Shown: positions 32,985 through 41,109 of the stretch, piece by piece | How the letters are laid out: each line of letters opens with the position of its first letter | Position numbering within the stretch: position 1 is the stretch's first letter | From: an uncultured Collinsella sp. | GTDB lineage: Bacteria; Actinomycetota; Coriobacteriia; Coriobacteriales; Coriobacteriaceae | Assembly: GCA_902493895.1 (NCBI GenBank) | Contig: CABUQW010000004.1 | Location: 1-64,000, forward strand | DNA length: 64,000 nucleotides | Direction: 5' to 3' | The notes under the pieces: generated by a model | The model's database searches: none | What the model saw: the letters and a program-made list of their open reading frames with translations, nothing else | What the model was told of the DNA's origin: nothing | Position numbers and translations under genes: made by a program

Positions 32985-34322
32985 TTAGGAGTTCGCCAGG
33001 TAGTGCTTAATCTCCCACTCGGTAATCGTAGACTCAAACTTATGCCACTCGTCGCGCTTCTTTTTGAGGAAGAAGCTGTGGATGTGCTCGCCGAGGGCAT
33101 CCTTCATAAACTGCGAGTCCTCAAACACGTCGAGCGCCTCTTTGAGCGAACGCGGCAGCGGCGTGTAGCCGGCCTCGACCATCTGACGGTCGGTGAGCTT
33201 GAGCGTCTCGGCCGTTGCCTCGGGCGGGAGTTCCAGCTTGCGCTCGATGCCGTCCAGACCAGCCGCCAGCGTGACGGCGTTGACCAGGTACGGATTGGCC
33301 ATGGGGTCGGGGCTGCGAAGCTCGATGCGCGTGGACAGCTGCTTGCCGGGCTTGTAGACCGGGATGCGGACCATGCTCGCACGGTTGCGCAGGCCCCACG
33401 TGGCGTACTGCGGCACGGAGTCGCCACCCGTGGTGATGCGCTTGTACGAATTGACCGTGGGGTTGGTGATGGCGCTGATCTCGCGCGCGTGTGCCAGAAT
33501 GCCGGCCATGTAGTGCTTGGCAATATCGGAGAGGTGGTACTTCTCGTCATCCTCGCCCCAAAAGACGTTGTTGCCGTCGTGGTCGAACAGCGACTGATGC
33601 AAAAACATGGCGCTGCCGTCCTCGCCCGCCAACGGCTTGGGCATAAAAGAGGCATGGCAGCCGCTCTCGTAGGCCTGCTGCTTAATGATGAGCTTGGCCG
33701 TGGTGATGGCGTCGGACATGCTCAGGGCCTCGGCGTGGCGCAGGCTCATGCCGTGCTGCGAGCGGCCGGCGGCGTGGAAGGTGTACTCCACGGGCACGGA
33801 CATCTTCTCGAGCGTGAGGACCGTGTTGCGGCGCAGGTCGCGGGCGGCATCGCTCACCGAAAGATCGAAGTAGCCCACGTTGTCGAGCGGCTCGGGGGTG
33901 TGCTCGTCGGGGAAGTAGTAATACTCCAGCTCGGCGCCCACGTTGAGCAGATAGCCGGCCTTCTCGGCCTTGCGGAACATGCGGCGCAGGGCATCGCGCG
34001 GGTCGCCGGCAAACGGCTTGCAATCGGGAGTGCACACGTCGCAGAACACGCGGGCGACGCCGTTGTGGCTCGGGCGCCACGGCAAAATCTGGAAGGTCGA
34101 AGCATCGGGGAATGCCAGCATGTCGGCTTCCTCGGGCGTGGCAAAGCCCTCGATGGCCGAGCCGTCAAAGCCAATACCCTCCTCAAAAGCGACCTCGAGG
34201 TCCTCGGGGCTAATGGCAAAGTTCTTGAGGCGGCCGAGAATGTCGACGAACCACAAACGCACAAAGCGGATGTCACGCTGCTCTACGGAGCGGAGTACGT
34301 AATCGATGTTCTGCTGGTTCAT
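32985..34322 (-). CDS. Glutamine-synthetase-family protein lacking metal ligands
   Basis: This 445-aa protein aligns end to end, without gaps over the core, with GS type I-alpha, the Bacillus GlnA length class. GFDGSAIEGF, SFMPKPLAG, NPTVNSYKR and RIELRSPDPMANPYL are present. Of the six metal-binding residues only Glu131, Glu133 and Glu334 remain. The Glu pair of HHEVAPGQHE is Ala184 and Gly191 (FHAAGRSQHG), and the His of GSGMH is Phe240 (GSAMF). Classical glutamine synthesis is therefore doubtful; it may be regulatory or act on another amine. It is upstream of the GlnR-like regulator and probably co-transcribed. GGGGAG precedes the ATG. Confidence 0.85.
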   Translation of the reverse strand: MNQQNIDYVLRSVEQRDIRFVRLWFVDILGRLKNFAISPEDLEVAFEEGIGFDGSAIEGFATPEEADMLAFPDASTFQILPWRPSHNGVARVFCDVCTPDCKPFAGDPRDALRRMFRKAEKAGYLLNVGAELEYYYFPDEHTPEPLDNVGYFDLSVSDAARDLRRNTVLTLEKMSVPVEYTFHAAGRSQHGMSLRHAEALSMSDAITTAKLIIKQQAYESGCHASFMPKPLAGEDGSAMFLHQSLFDHDGNNVFWGEDDEKYHLSDIAKHYMAGILAHAREISAITNPTVNSYKRITTGGDSVPQYATWGLRNRASMVRIPVYKPGKQLSTRIELRSPDPMANPYLVNAVTLAAGLDGIERKLELPPEATAETLKLTDRQMVEAGYTPLPRSLKEALDVFEDSQFMKDALGEHIHSFFLKKKRDEWHKFESTITEWEIKHYLANS

Positions 34323-34456
34323 GTCGCTCCCCTTTCTTTCGGGCGGGTTTCGACTGGTCTATATCGCAGATACTATCGCAGAAAAATGTTTCCGCAGGGT
34401 TAAAGCGTATCAAGCGCTCAAAAAACGTGTGCGAACAGGCAGTTGCGAACGAGCGG

Positions 34457-35479
34457 CTAGCGCGAGGTCGAGGCGCGGTGTTCGATGTGACCGGGGATCT
34501 CGATGCGTTTGGGCGCCAGCTTTGCGGCCTCGCCCACCGTGGTGGTGACGACGTCGATGCGCTCGGACAGGCGCTCGACCACGCGCTCGGCAATGGTGAG
34601 GGTATCCTGCGCGGCCGTTGTCACACCGCCAAAGAGCACATGGTTCCAGGGATAGTCGTCAAACGTTGCGATCTTGAGACCCGCTGGCAACGAGGGTCCC
34701 AACTGTGCCAGTGCCTCGGTTAGGCGCAGGAAGACCAGGCCGTTGGCAGCGATAAGGCCGAGTCTTTTGCCCGCATAGCCGCGGATAGTCTCGTCCAAAC
34801 GGCCAGCGCCCGTGGCACCGCCATCGACCAGGGTGACGACCTCGCCCGCAAGACCGCGTTGCGAAAGCTCGTCGGCAAAGGCCTCGGCGCGCTCTCGACG
34901 CACGGGACTGTCGTCGCTTGCCTCGGTGAGCAGGCACAGGCGCTCGCTGCCCGCAGCGGCCAAGGCGTCTACCAAGCCGGCGACCAACTCACGGTTGTTA
35001 GATGTCACCAGATCGACACCGCCGGCGGCAACATCGCGGTCAAGCAGCACAACGGGCAGGCGCCCCGCGGCCGCGGCGATCGCCTTGTCGTTGCCGCCAC
35101 AAGTGTTGACGACCAGACCGTCCACGCCGGCATCGATAAGCCTGGTGAGCGACTCGGCCTCCTTGGCGGGATCGTTGCCGCTAATGGCCGTCATAAGCGA
35201 GCAGCCGCGCGCGGCGGCGCTGGCGGAAAGCCCTTCGAGCATGGCGCTCGAGAACGGGTTGGCGATGTCGGCCAGGATCACGCCGATGAGGTTGGTGTGC
35301 GAGCTGCGCAGATTGCGCGCGGCGGCACGCGGGCGATAGCCGGTGCGCTCGATGACCTCGGCAATACGGGCACGGGTCTCCTCGGTCATTTGCCCGGGAC
35401 GGTTGTTGAGATAGCGCGAGACCGTGGCCGGGCTCACGCCCGCCTCGGCGGCAATGTCCTTGATTCTCATCTGCGCCAT
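34457..35479 (-). CDS. LacI-family transcriptional regulator
   Basis: The 340-aa repressor has a LacI helix-turn-helix at the N-terminus (IKDIAAEAGVSPATVSRYLNN), the hinge helix with AAARNLRSSHTNLIGVI, and a periplasmic-binding-protein-like ligand domain. GGGGTG precedes the chosen ATG; an ATG three codons later is also possible. It lies 134 bases before the GS-like gene in the same direction. The effector is unknown, probably a sugar or nucleoside. Confidence 0.88.
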   Translation of the reverse strand: MAQMRIKDIAAEAGVSPATVSRYLNNRPGQMTEETRARIAEVIERTGYRPRAAARNLRSSHTNLIGVILADIANPFSSAMLEGLSASAAARGCSLMTAISGNDPAKEAESLTRLIDAGVDGLVVNTCGGNDKAIAAAAGRLPVVLLDRDVAAGGVDLVTSNNRELVAGLVDALAAAGSERLCLLTEASDDSPVRRERAEAFADELSQRGLAGEVVTLVDGGATGAGRLDETIRGYAGKRLGLIAANGLVFLRLTEALAQLGPSLPAGLKIATFDDYPWNHVLFGGVTTAAQDTLTIAERVVERLSERIDVVTTTVGEAAKLAPKRIEIPGHIEHRASTSR

Positions 35480-35604
35480 AGCGCACCCCGTTTCCCAATT
35501 GTCGGCGGTCTGAGCCATTTTAGGCATTTTTTTAAAAAACTCGGTTGCAAAACGCTGTAGGTGAGCAGCATCGTTTTTGCGTCTCGAGCAGATGCGATGA
35601 TGGG

Positions 35605-36297
35605 CTAGATGGCCGAGTCTTTGGACAGCTCAAAATAATCGGGATGCAAGGCAATAACCGGGCCCTGCTCCTCGGGCATCAGATGCAAGTGTGTCTCGGC
35701 CAGATAGCTCGCCGCATCGGTATCGCCCCTCTTAATGGCCTCGAGAATTCGGCGATGCTGCCGACGAATCGGCTCCCAATCCAGATCCTGCGACACCATA
35801 CGCAGCCAGTTATACCGCTCAAAATGCGTATTGATGCTCTTCATCCAATCCCACAGCATGTGGCGACCGGCAATCACAAAACACGTCTCATGGAACAGGT
35901 TGTCCAGATCGAAAAAGCGACGCGTTTCGCTATGGTCGAGCGACTCGGACTCGGCAAGAATCTGCTCCAGCCGATGCTTTTGCTCGGGCGAGGCGGCCGA
36001 ACAGCATTTAATAAGCACGCTTCTCTCGAGTTTCTCGCGCAAGAAACAGGCATTCTCGGCACGCTCCATGCTGATTTTCGAGACATAGGTGCCGCTTTTG
36101 GGACGCGTTTCCACCAGCTCCTGCTCACGCAGGCGCACAAAGGACTCGCGAATGGGCGTGCGCCCGATTCCCGTCTCCTTTTCCAGACCAATCGCCGAAA
36201 GGCGCGTGCCGGGCCTGAGCTCGGCATAGATGATCTTGGACCGCAGTGCGTTGTATGCCTGATCTTGCAGGCTCTGATAATGCTGGTGTTGTTCCAT
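35605..36297 (-). CDS. GntR-family regulator, FadR subfamily
   Basis: This 230-aa protein has an N-terminal GntR winged helix (about 5-72; LRPGTRLSAIGLEKETGIGRTPIRESFVRL) and a C-terminal all-helical FCD ligand domain with metal-site-type residues (DLDNLFHETC; RRQHRRILEAI; ETHLHLM). The ATG at 36297 has GAGGG before it; the longer ORF start is unsupported. Such proteins usually control catabolism of organic or sugar acids. No obvious target operon is adjacent. Confidence 0.85.
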   Translation of the reverse strand: MEQHQHYQSLQDQAYNALRSKIIYAELRPGTRLSAIGLEKETGIGRTPIRESFVRLREQELVETRPKSGTYVSKISMERAENACFLREKLERSVLIKCCSAASPEQKHRLEQILAESESLDHSETRRFFDLDNLFHETCFVIAGRHMLWDWMKSINTHFERYNWLRMVSQDLDWEPIRRQHRRILEAIKRGDTDAASYLAETHLHLMPEEQGPVIALHPDYFELSKDSAI

Positions 36298-36368
36298 AAA
36301 GCCCTCGGATGAAGCCCACGGTTTGTCGAATATCACCCGTAATACTATCGCATCCCCCGCCCCCTCAT

Positions 36369-36437
36369 AAGTTGCGGTGGAATAGTTCCTGTTCAAAGCC
36401 TTCAGCAGCAAAAACAGGAACTATTCCACCGCAACTT
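36369..36437. repeat. Palindromic repeat family C, copy 1 (69 bp)
   Basis: 25-bp perfect arms, beginning AAGTTGCGGTGGAATAGTTC, enclose a 19-base loop. The terminal AGTTGCGGTGGAATA is shared with 40377 and 48786, but the inner arms differ. Confidence 0.85.
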
Positions 36438-36500
36438 CCAACAGTCTTTTTGGGACGGGGCTTTTTGGCCACCCCGGGCCGCAGGTCGGCCCCTTGCCAC

Positions 36501-36648
36501 AAAAGCGGCCCATCTACTACGTTAACGCGGAGAGCCCAGACCATGCTGAAAAGTGCGAAAACAAAACCGCTGGTAGAGAGCTTGTCGATTTTCGAAAAAG
36601 CCGACTATGGTTGACCCCTGCGGCTTAAACGTAGTAGATAGGCCCTTT
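36501..36648. repeat. 148-bp element with imperfect inverted ends
   Basis: The ends AAAAGCGGCCCATCTACTAC and, inverted, AAAAGGGCCTATCTACTACG continue into GTTAA/GTTTAA. About 90 bases lie between, with no credible ORF. Possibly a non-autonomous element. Confidence 0.55.
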
Positions 36649-36780
36649 TCGTGGCGCAGCACTACTGCACCCCAAATTGGCACCCCGAGCCCTCGTGAGT
36701 TGCCAACAAGCTGTTCGCCCAGCGCTTTATCCGCGCGGCATTTGGAAAATAGCACCACCGCAAAACCCGCGAGTAGCGCT

Positions 36781-36848
36781 TACTTTACTATATCTCACTA
36801 TACTTTGCTATATCTTGCTATACTTTGCTATATCTTGCTATATCTTGA
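36781..36848 (+). repeat. Phased 10-bp tandem repeats upstream of AAA ATPase gene
   Basis: Seven consecutive exact 10-bp steps alternate TACTTTGCTA and TATCTTGCTA (20-bp super-unit, three times, first units slightly diverged). The array ends 15 bases before the ATPase ATG, just before its AAAGG. Each unit contains a TATACT/TATATC -10-like hexamer. Confidence 0.85.
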
Positions 36849-36863
36849 GCAAAGGTGGCTCAC

Positions 36864-37955
36864 ATGCAAACAAACCCTTTTAAGCCCACAGCAGGTAAAA
36901 CACCTCCCACGATTATCGGCCGCGAAGATGTACTCGAAGAATTCAGTGAAGGCCTCGCCAACGGGCCTGGTGCCCCGGGGCGCCTAATGCGCATAGCCGG
37001 CGTCCGTGGAACGGGCAAGACGGTCCTCCTTGACGAGTGCTCACGTTTGGCGCAAAGCCGTGGCTGGACGGTCATAAAAGAGGTCGCAACCGAGGGACTT
37101 TGTCAGCGCATTCTCGAACAGCTGCAGCCCAAATTCCAGGCCAAGCACGCCAGATTTGAGCCCACCGTAGCTGGCATATCCATCGGCAGCATAGATATTG
37201 AGCGAATCGGCCCATCGCTACGCGACACCATGATACAGACAATATCCAAGAATGGAAATGGCCTGCTCATCACTCTCGACGAAGTTCAAGACGCAGAGCT
37301 CGATGAGGTCCGAACGCTCTCCATTGCGATTCAGCAGGTTATCGGCGAAGACCTTGATATCGCCTTTGTTTTTGCTGGGCTGCCTTCGATGATTGAAAGC
37401 ATCATCAACGGAAAGACACTTACGTTTTTGCGCCGTGCCCTCCCCTTTGATCTGAAGGCTGTGGCAGTAACCGAAGTGTCGTACTCCCTCGAGGAAACCA
37501 TTGAAGCGTCTGGCATGGAGTTGCAGCCAGGTATTGCCGGCCAACTTGCCGAGGCAACGCAAGGCTATCCTTTCATGATCCAACTCGTTGGATACTACGC
37601 ATGGCAGTTGGCAAGACGCGCACATACAGCGATTATTGGAGAAGAAGAAGCCGAGCGTGGCATTGCAACGGCACGCGAACGCTTCTGCGCCATGGTGATT
37701 GAGCCCGCGCTGCAGCGCATTCCGCCCACGTGCATCGCTTATCTGCTGAGCATGGCGTCTTTGGGGCAGACGAGCTCAACCAGCATGGTTGCCGATGCCC
37801 TAAACAAAACGCCTCAACAGGTGAGCTCCGTCCGCAGCCGCCTGTTAAGAGAATCGATTATCGAGGCTCCTTCGTACGGCAAGGTCTCATTTGCCATCCC
37901 CTACATGCGCGACTACCTCTGCGAACACAAAGCCGAACTGGAAGTTGAACTGTAG
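36864..37955 (+). CDS. AAA (Orc/STAND-like, DUF-type) ATPase
   Basis: The 363-aa cytoplasmic ATPase has Walker A GVRGTGKTVLLDE (about 45-57), Walker B LLITLDEVQD, a sensor-type segment (FVFAGLPSM), and a C-terminal winged-helix-like part (MVADALNKTPQQVSSVRSRLLRESII). This is the AAA_16/archaeal-ATPase build found in signalling, defence and replication-related proteins. The start ATG follows AAAGG; a GTG three codons upstream has no spacing for a site. It stands alone behind the 10-bp repeat array and ahead of a terminator. Biological role unknown. Confidence 0.75.
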   Translation: MQTNPFKPTAGKTPPTIIGREDVLEEFSEGLANGPGAPGRLMRIAGVRGTGKTVLLDECSRLAQSRGWTVIKEVATEGLCQRILEQLQPKFQAKHARFEPTVAGISIGSIDIERIGPSLRDTMIQTISKNGNGLLITLDEVQDAELDEVRTLSIAIQQVIGEDLDIAFVFAGLPSMIESIINGKTLTFLRRALPFDLKAVAVTEVSYSLEETIEASGMELQPGIAGQLAEATQGYPFMIQLVGYYAWQLARRAHTAIIGEEEAERGIATARERFCAMVIEPALQRIPPTCIAYLLSMASLGQTSSTSMVADALNKTPQQVSSVRSRLLRESIIEAPSYGKVSFAIPYMRDYLCEHKAELEVEL

Positions 37956-37974
37956 AAACGGCAACTGCCCTGCA

Positions 37975-38027
37975 AGACGAAAACCGTTTTCGTACGGATT
38001 TAAAGCAGACGTAAACGGTTTTCGTCT
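37975..38027. repeat. Inverted repeat after ATPase gene
   Basis: 14-bp perfect arms AGACGAAAACCGTT and complement are separated by 25 bases. The core GACGAAAACCG resembles the unit of the 1355-1449 array. It is 20 bases after the ATPase stop. Confidence 0.6.
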
Positions 38028-38131
38028 GTTTTACGTTCGGAAATAAGACGCAAATTGCACTTTCGTATGGTTTTACGCCAAACGCAACACGCTTTCGTCC
38101 GGCTATGCGTCCCCAATCCAGACGAAAAAGG

Positions 38132-38161
38132 CCCCGAGCTCGTGTGGGCTCGGGGTTCTTT
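38132..38161 (+). terminator. Intrinsic terminator
   Basis: The stem CCCCGAGC/GCTCGGGG is followed by TTCTTT. It ends the ATPase transcript. Confidence 0.8.
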
Positions 38162-38242
38162 GTGCCGCACATCTATGAGAGGGAATCGATGCGCACGGGC
38201 GCTACTCCATGTAGCCGCCCTGGGATGGCGGCAACCTCGTCA

Positions 38243-38294
38243 ATGGGGTCAGGTTTACATGCATCAACTTAGCGCAAAGTAACCTGGCCCCCAT
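38243..38294. repeat. Imperfect inverted repeat downstream of flavoenzyme gene
   Basis: ATGGGGTCAGGTT and the inverted AACCTGGCCCCCAT lie 16-67 bases after the flavoenzyme stop. A possible 3'-end hairpin or REP-like sequence. Confidence 0.45.
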
Positions 38295-38309
38295 GCACCA
38301 AGGGGCTGA

Positions 38310-40259
38310 CTAGAGCTCGCAGGCAACCCTGTAACCGTCGCCGATGGCGTCGCGGATGTTGCCGCACTTCTGCGCATCGCCCAGCACGTGGGTGGCAACG
38401 CCGGCAGCGGCAAGGTCATCAGCCAGCTTGGTGTTGGGACGATAGCCCATGGCCAGCACCAGCGTATCGGCATCGGCGATGGTGTGGACCTCGCCGTCCT
38501 TCTCGTAGCTGATGGTGCCCTCCGTGATCCCGGTCACCTTGGCCTCGGTCAGCACGTGGACGCCCTTGGAGAGCATGCGCGCGATGAGCACCGCGCGGCC
38601 GGCGCCGCCCTCGTTGGCGGCGAGCGTCTTGGTCATCTCGATGACGGTGACATCGCGGTTGGCCGGCGAGAGGTCGTTGACCAGCGGGGCCAGGTAGTCG
38701 GCCGTCTCGCAGCCAACGGTGCCGCCGCCCACGATGACGATCTTCTTGCCCGGGAAGGCCTTGCCGCCCAGCAGGTCGTCGGCCGTCATGACCTGCTTAA
38801 AGCCCTGCATGAAGGCCGGAGCGATGGGCTCGGCGCCATAGGCCAGGATGACCTCGTAGCCGGCGTAGTCGCGCCGAATGTCCTCGGCGATCAGCTCGGT
38901 GCCAAAGACGCACTTCACGCCAGCCTCGGCAAGACGGCGATACTGGTACTTAATCACGCGGGTGAGTTCCTGCTTTGCCGGCGGAACGGACGCGATGCGC
39001 ATCTCGCCGCCCGGTTCGTCCTGCTCATCCACGAGCACCACGTTGTGACCGCGCTTGGCGGCAATGAACGCCGCCTCCATGCCCGCGGGACCGGCACCCA
39101 CAACCAGTACGTTCTTGGCCTCGGCGGCAGGCTCGTAGCCAGCCTCGTCGCGCTCCACGTCCGGGTTGACGGTGCAGGAGATGCGCTTGCCGAACATAAT
39201 GCCGTTCAGGCAGCGCAGGCAGCCGATGCAGGGGCGGATGTCGTCGGCGTTGCCGGCAGCGGCCTTATTGCAGAACTCGGCATCGCACAGGTTGGCGCGG
39301 CCCATCATGCAGATGTCGGCGGCGCCGTCCTCGATCAGCTCCTCGGCGATCCAGGCCTCGTTAATGCGGCCGACCGTGGCAACGGGAATGTTCACGTGCT
39401 TTTTAATCTCGCGCGAGCAGGCGGCGTGCGAGGCCTGCTGCGTGCCGGCGGCGGGAATTGCGGAGCCGCGCTTGATGGTGGTGCCGCCCGACACGTGAAT
39501 CATGTCGACACCGGCCTTCTCCAGGCGACGCGAGACGTAGATCATGTCGTTGAGGGTCAGGCCGCCATCGGTGTACTCATCGCCCGAGATGCGGACGTCA
39601 ATGATAAAGTCCTTGCCGCAGCGCTCGCGAATCTCGGCGATGACCTCGAGCAAAAAGCGCATGCGGGCGTCGAGCGAGCCGCCGTACTCATCGGTACGCT
39701 TGTTGTAGAGCGGGGTCAAAAAGCCGCCGAGCATGCCGTGGGCGTGCGCCGCATGGACCTCGACGCCATCGACGCCGGCCTTCTGCATACGCACGGCAGC
39801 GTCGCCAAACTGATGCGTGAGCTCGTGAATCTCATCGACCGTGATGGGACGCGGCGCCTCGCGAGCATAGGACGGGCCCACAAAGGACGGAGCAATCAGG
39901 CGCGGCGTGCCCGGGATGTTAAAGGCCATGTAGGCGGGGTGGAAGAGCTGCGGCATGATCTTGCAGCCGTACTCGTGGACGGCCGCGGCGAGCTTTTCCC
40001 AGCCAGGGATAAACGTGTCGTCGTAGCAGCACATGTCACCCGGCAGATAGGTATAGGTGGGCTCGACCGTCACGACCTCGGTAATGATGAGGCCTACGCC
40101 ACCCTTGGCGCGGGCACGGTAATGATCGACCAAGTCGTCGGTCACATAGCCGTGATCGGCCAGGTTGGTAGATACCGGCGGCATAAAGACGCGGTTCTTG
40201 ACCTCGGTTGTACCGACCTTGATCGGGCTAAAGAGCATTGGATAGGCAGAGGACTCCAT
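38310..40259 (-). CDS. Old-Yellow-Enzyme-type NAD(P)H:flavin oxidoreductase (FadH/BaiCD-like)
   Basis: The 649-aa enzyme has an N-terminal FMN TIM barrel (about 1-360; VFMPPVSTNLAD, GVDGVEVHAAHAHGML, DGAADICMMGRAN), a 4Fe-4S cluster motif CIGCLRC...GKRISC, and a C-terminal FAD/NAD module (VVGAGPAGMEAA; IVGGGTVGCETADY). Members reduce activated C=C bonds: 2,4-dienoyl-CoA reductase, enoate reductases, and the bile-acid enzymes BaiCD and BaiH. The substrate cannot be assigned from sequence alone. AAAGGAAG precedes the ATG. Monocistronic. Confidence 0.88.
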   Translation of the reverse strand: MESSAYPMLFSPIKVGTTEVKNRVFMPPVSTNLADHGYVTDDLVDHYRARAKGGVGLIITEVVTVEPTYTYLPGDMCCYDDTFIPGWEKLAAAVHEYGCKIMPQLFHPAYMAFNIPGTPRLIAPSFVGPSYAREAPRPITVDEIHELTHQFGDAAVRMQKAGVDGVEVHAAHAHGMLGGFLTPLYNKRTDEYGGSLDARMRFLLEVIAEIRERCGKDFIIDVRISGDEYTDGGLTLNDMIYVSRRLEKAGVDMIHVSGGTTIKRGSAIPAAGTQQASHAACSREIKKHVNIPVATVGRINEAWIAEELIEDGAADICMMGRANLCDAEFCNKAAAGNADDIRPCIGCLRCLNGIMFGKRISCTVNPDVERDEAGYEPAAEAKNVLVVGAGPAGMEAAFIAAKRGHNVVLVDEQDEPGGEMRIASVPPAKQELTRVIKYQYRRLAEAGVKCVFGTELIAEDIRRDYAGYEVILAYGAEPIAPAFMQGFKQVMTADDLLGGKAFPGKKIVIVGGGTVGCETADYLAPLVNDLSPANRDVTVIEMTKTLAANEGGAGRAVLIARMLSKGVHVLTEAKVTGITEGTISYEKDGEVHTIADADTLVLAMGYRPNTKLADDLAAAGVATHVLGDAQKCGNIRDAIGDGYRVACEL

Positions 40260-40376
40260 ACAGGCTTCCTTTCGTTTGAGCCGCTCGGCGGCAGTTGCTA
40301 ACGTACCTATCGTATCAGCAACCGCCGTATCCGCACTCGCTCGCACTCCTCACCTTCAATCCCGACCCTCACAAAA

Positions 40377-40443
40377 AGTTGCGGTGGAATACGGAGTAGA
40401 TAAGGCCTTTGACAGCCAAAACAGTCCGTATTTCACCGCAACT
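40377..40443. repeat. Palindromic repeat family C, copy 2 (67 bp)
   Basis: 19-bp perfect arms AGTTGCGGTGGAATACGGA and complement apart from one base. Nearly identical, loop included, to 48786-48852. It lies 64 bases after the kdpC stop. Confidence 0.9.
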
Positions 40444-40506
40444 GATGGGCGGGGTGGAATTGAGGGCTCAGATAGTCAGTCATGCCCTCATCCGCCACTC
40501 CCTCAT

Positions 40507-41097
40507 CTACAGCGCGGCGTCCAGCATAAGGTTCACCTTGAGCACGTTGACCGTGGGCTCGCCGAACACGCCCAGGAATCGGCCCTTGGTGCACTGGGCG
40601 ATGATCTCGCGCACCTCGCCTTCGCTCTTGCCCGTGGCCTTCGCCAGGCGCGGTACCTGGTACTCGGCGGCATCGGGAGAGATCTCCGGGTCGAGGCCGG
40701 ACCCCGAACACGTCACCAGGTCGACGGGCACAGCGTCCATATCGGCATCGGGGTTGGCGGCGCGGATCCTCTTCACGCGCGCATCCACAAGCTGCCGGTA
40801 CTCCTCACTCGCCGGGGACAAATTGGACGGGGTGCCGTAGGCCATGAGCCCGCCGTCCTCCCCCTCGACGATAGTCACGTTCTGGATGCGGCCCCACATG
40901 TGGTCCTCATCCTCGAAGTTCTGGCCGATCAGCTCGGAGCCCACAATCTTGTCGTCGACCTTGATGAGCGAACCGTTCGCCTGATACGGGAACGCAACCT
41001 GGGCGATGCCGGTCACGACGAGCGTATAGCCCAGGCCGCAGACAACGGTAAACAGCGCGAACACGCCCAGTGCGCGCGATGCAACACCTTTGAACAT
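40507..41097 (-). CDS. kdpC: Potassium-transporting ATPase subunit KdpC
   Basis: The 196-aa single-span subunit stabilises the KdpFABC complex and ATP binding. It has an N-terminal membrane helix (about 10-32), the extracytoplasmic NGSLI and SGSGLDPEISP segments, and the family C-terminus (LGVFGEPTVNVLKVNLMLD). GGAGG precedes the ATG. It is the last gene of kdpFABC. Confidence 0.95.
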   Translation of the reverse strand: MFKGVASRALGVFALFTVVCGLGYTLVVTGIAQVAFPYQANGSLIKVDDKIVGSELIGQNFEDEDHMWGRIQNVTIVEGEDGGLMAYGTPSNLSPASEEYRQLVDARVKRIRAANPDADMDAVPVDLVTCSGSGLDPEISPDAAEYQVPRLAKATGKSEGEVREIIAQCTKGRFLGVFGEPTVNVLKVNLMLDAAL

Positions 41098-41109
41098 ACA
41101 AACCTCCAC

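Noticed and set aside
32985..34322. Plain annotation as active glutamine synthetase glnA
   Set aside because: Three of six metal ligands are substituted, so the symbol and activity were not assigned.
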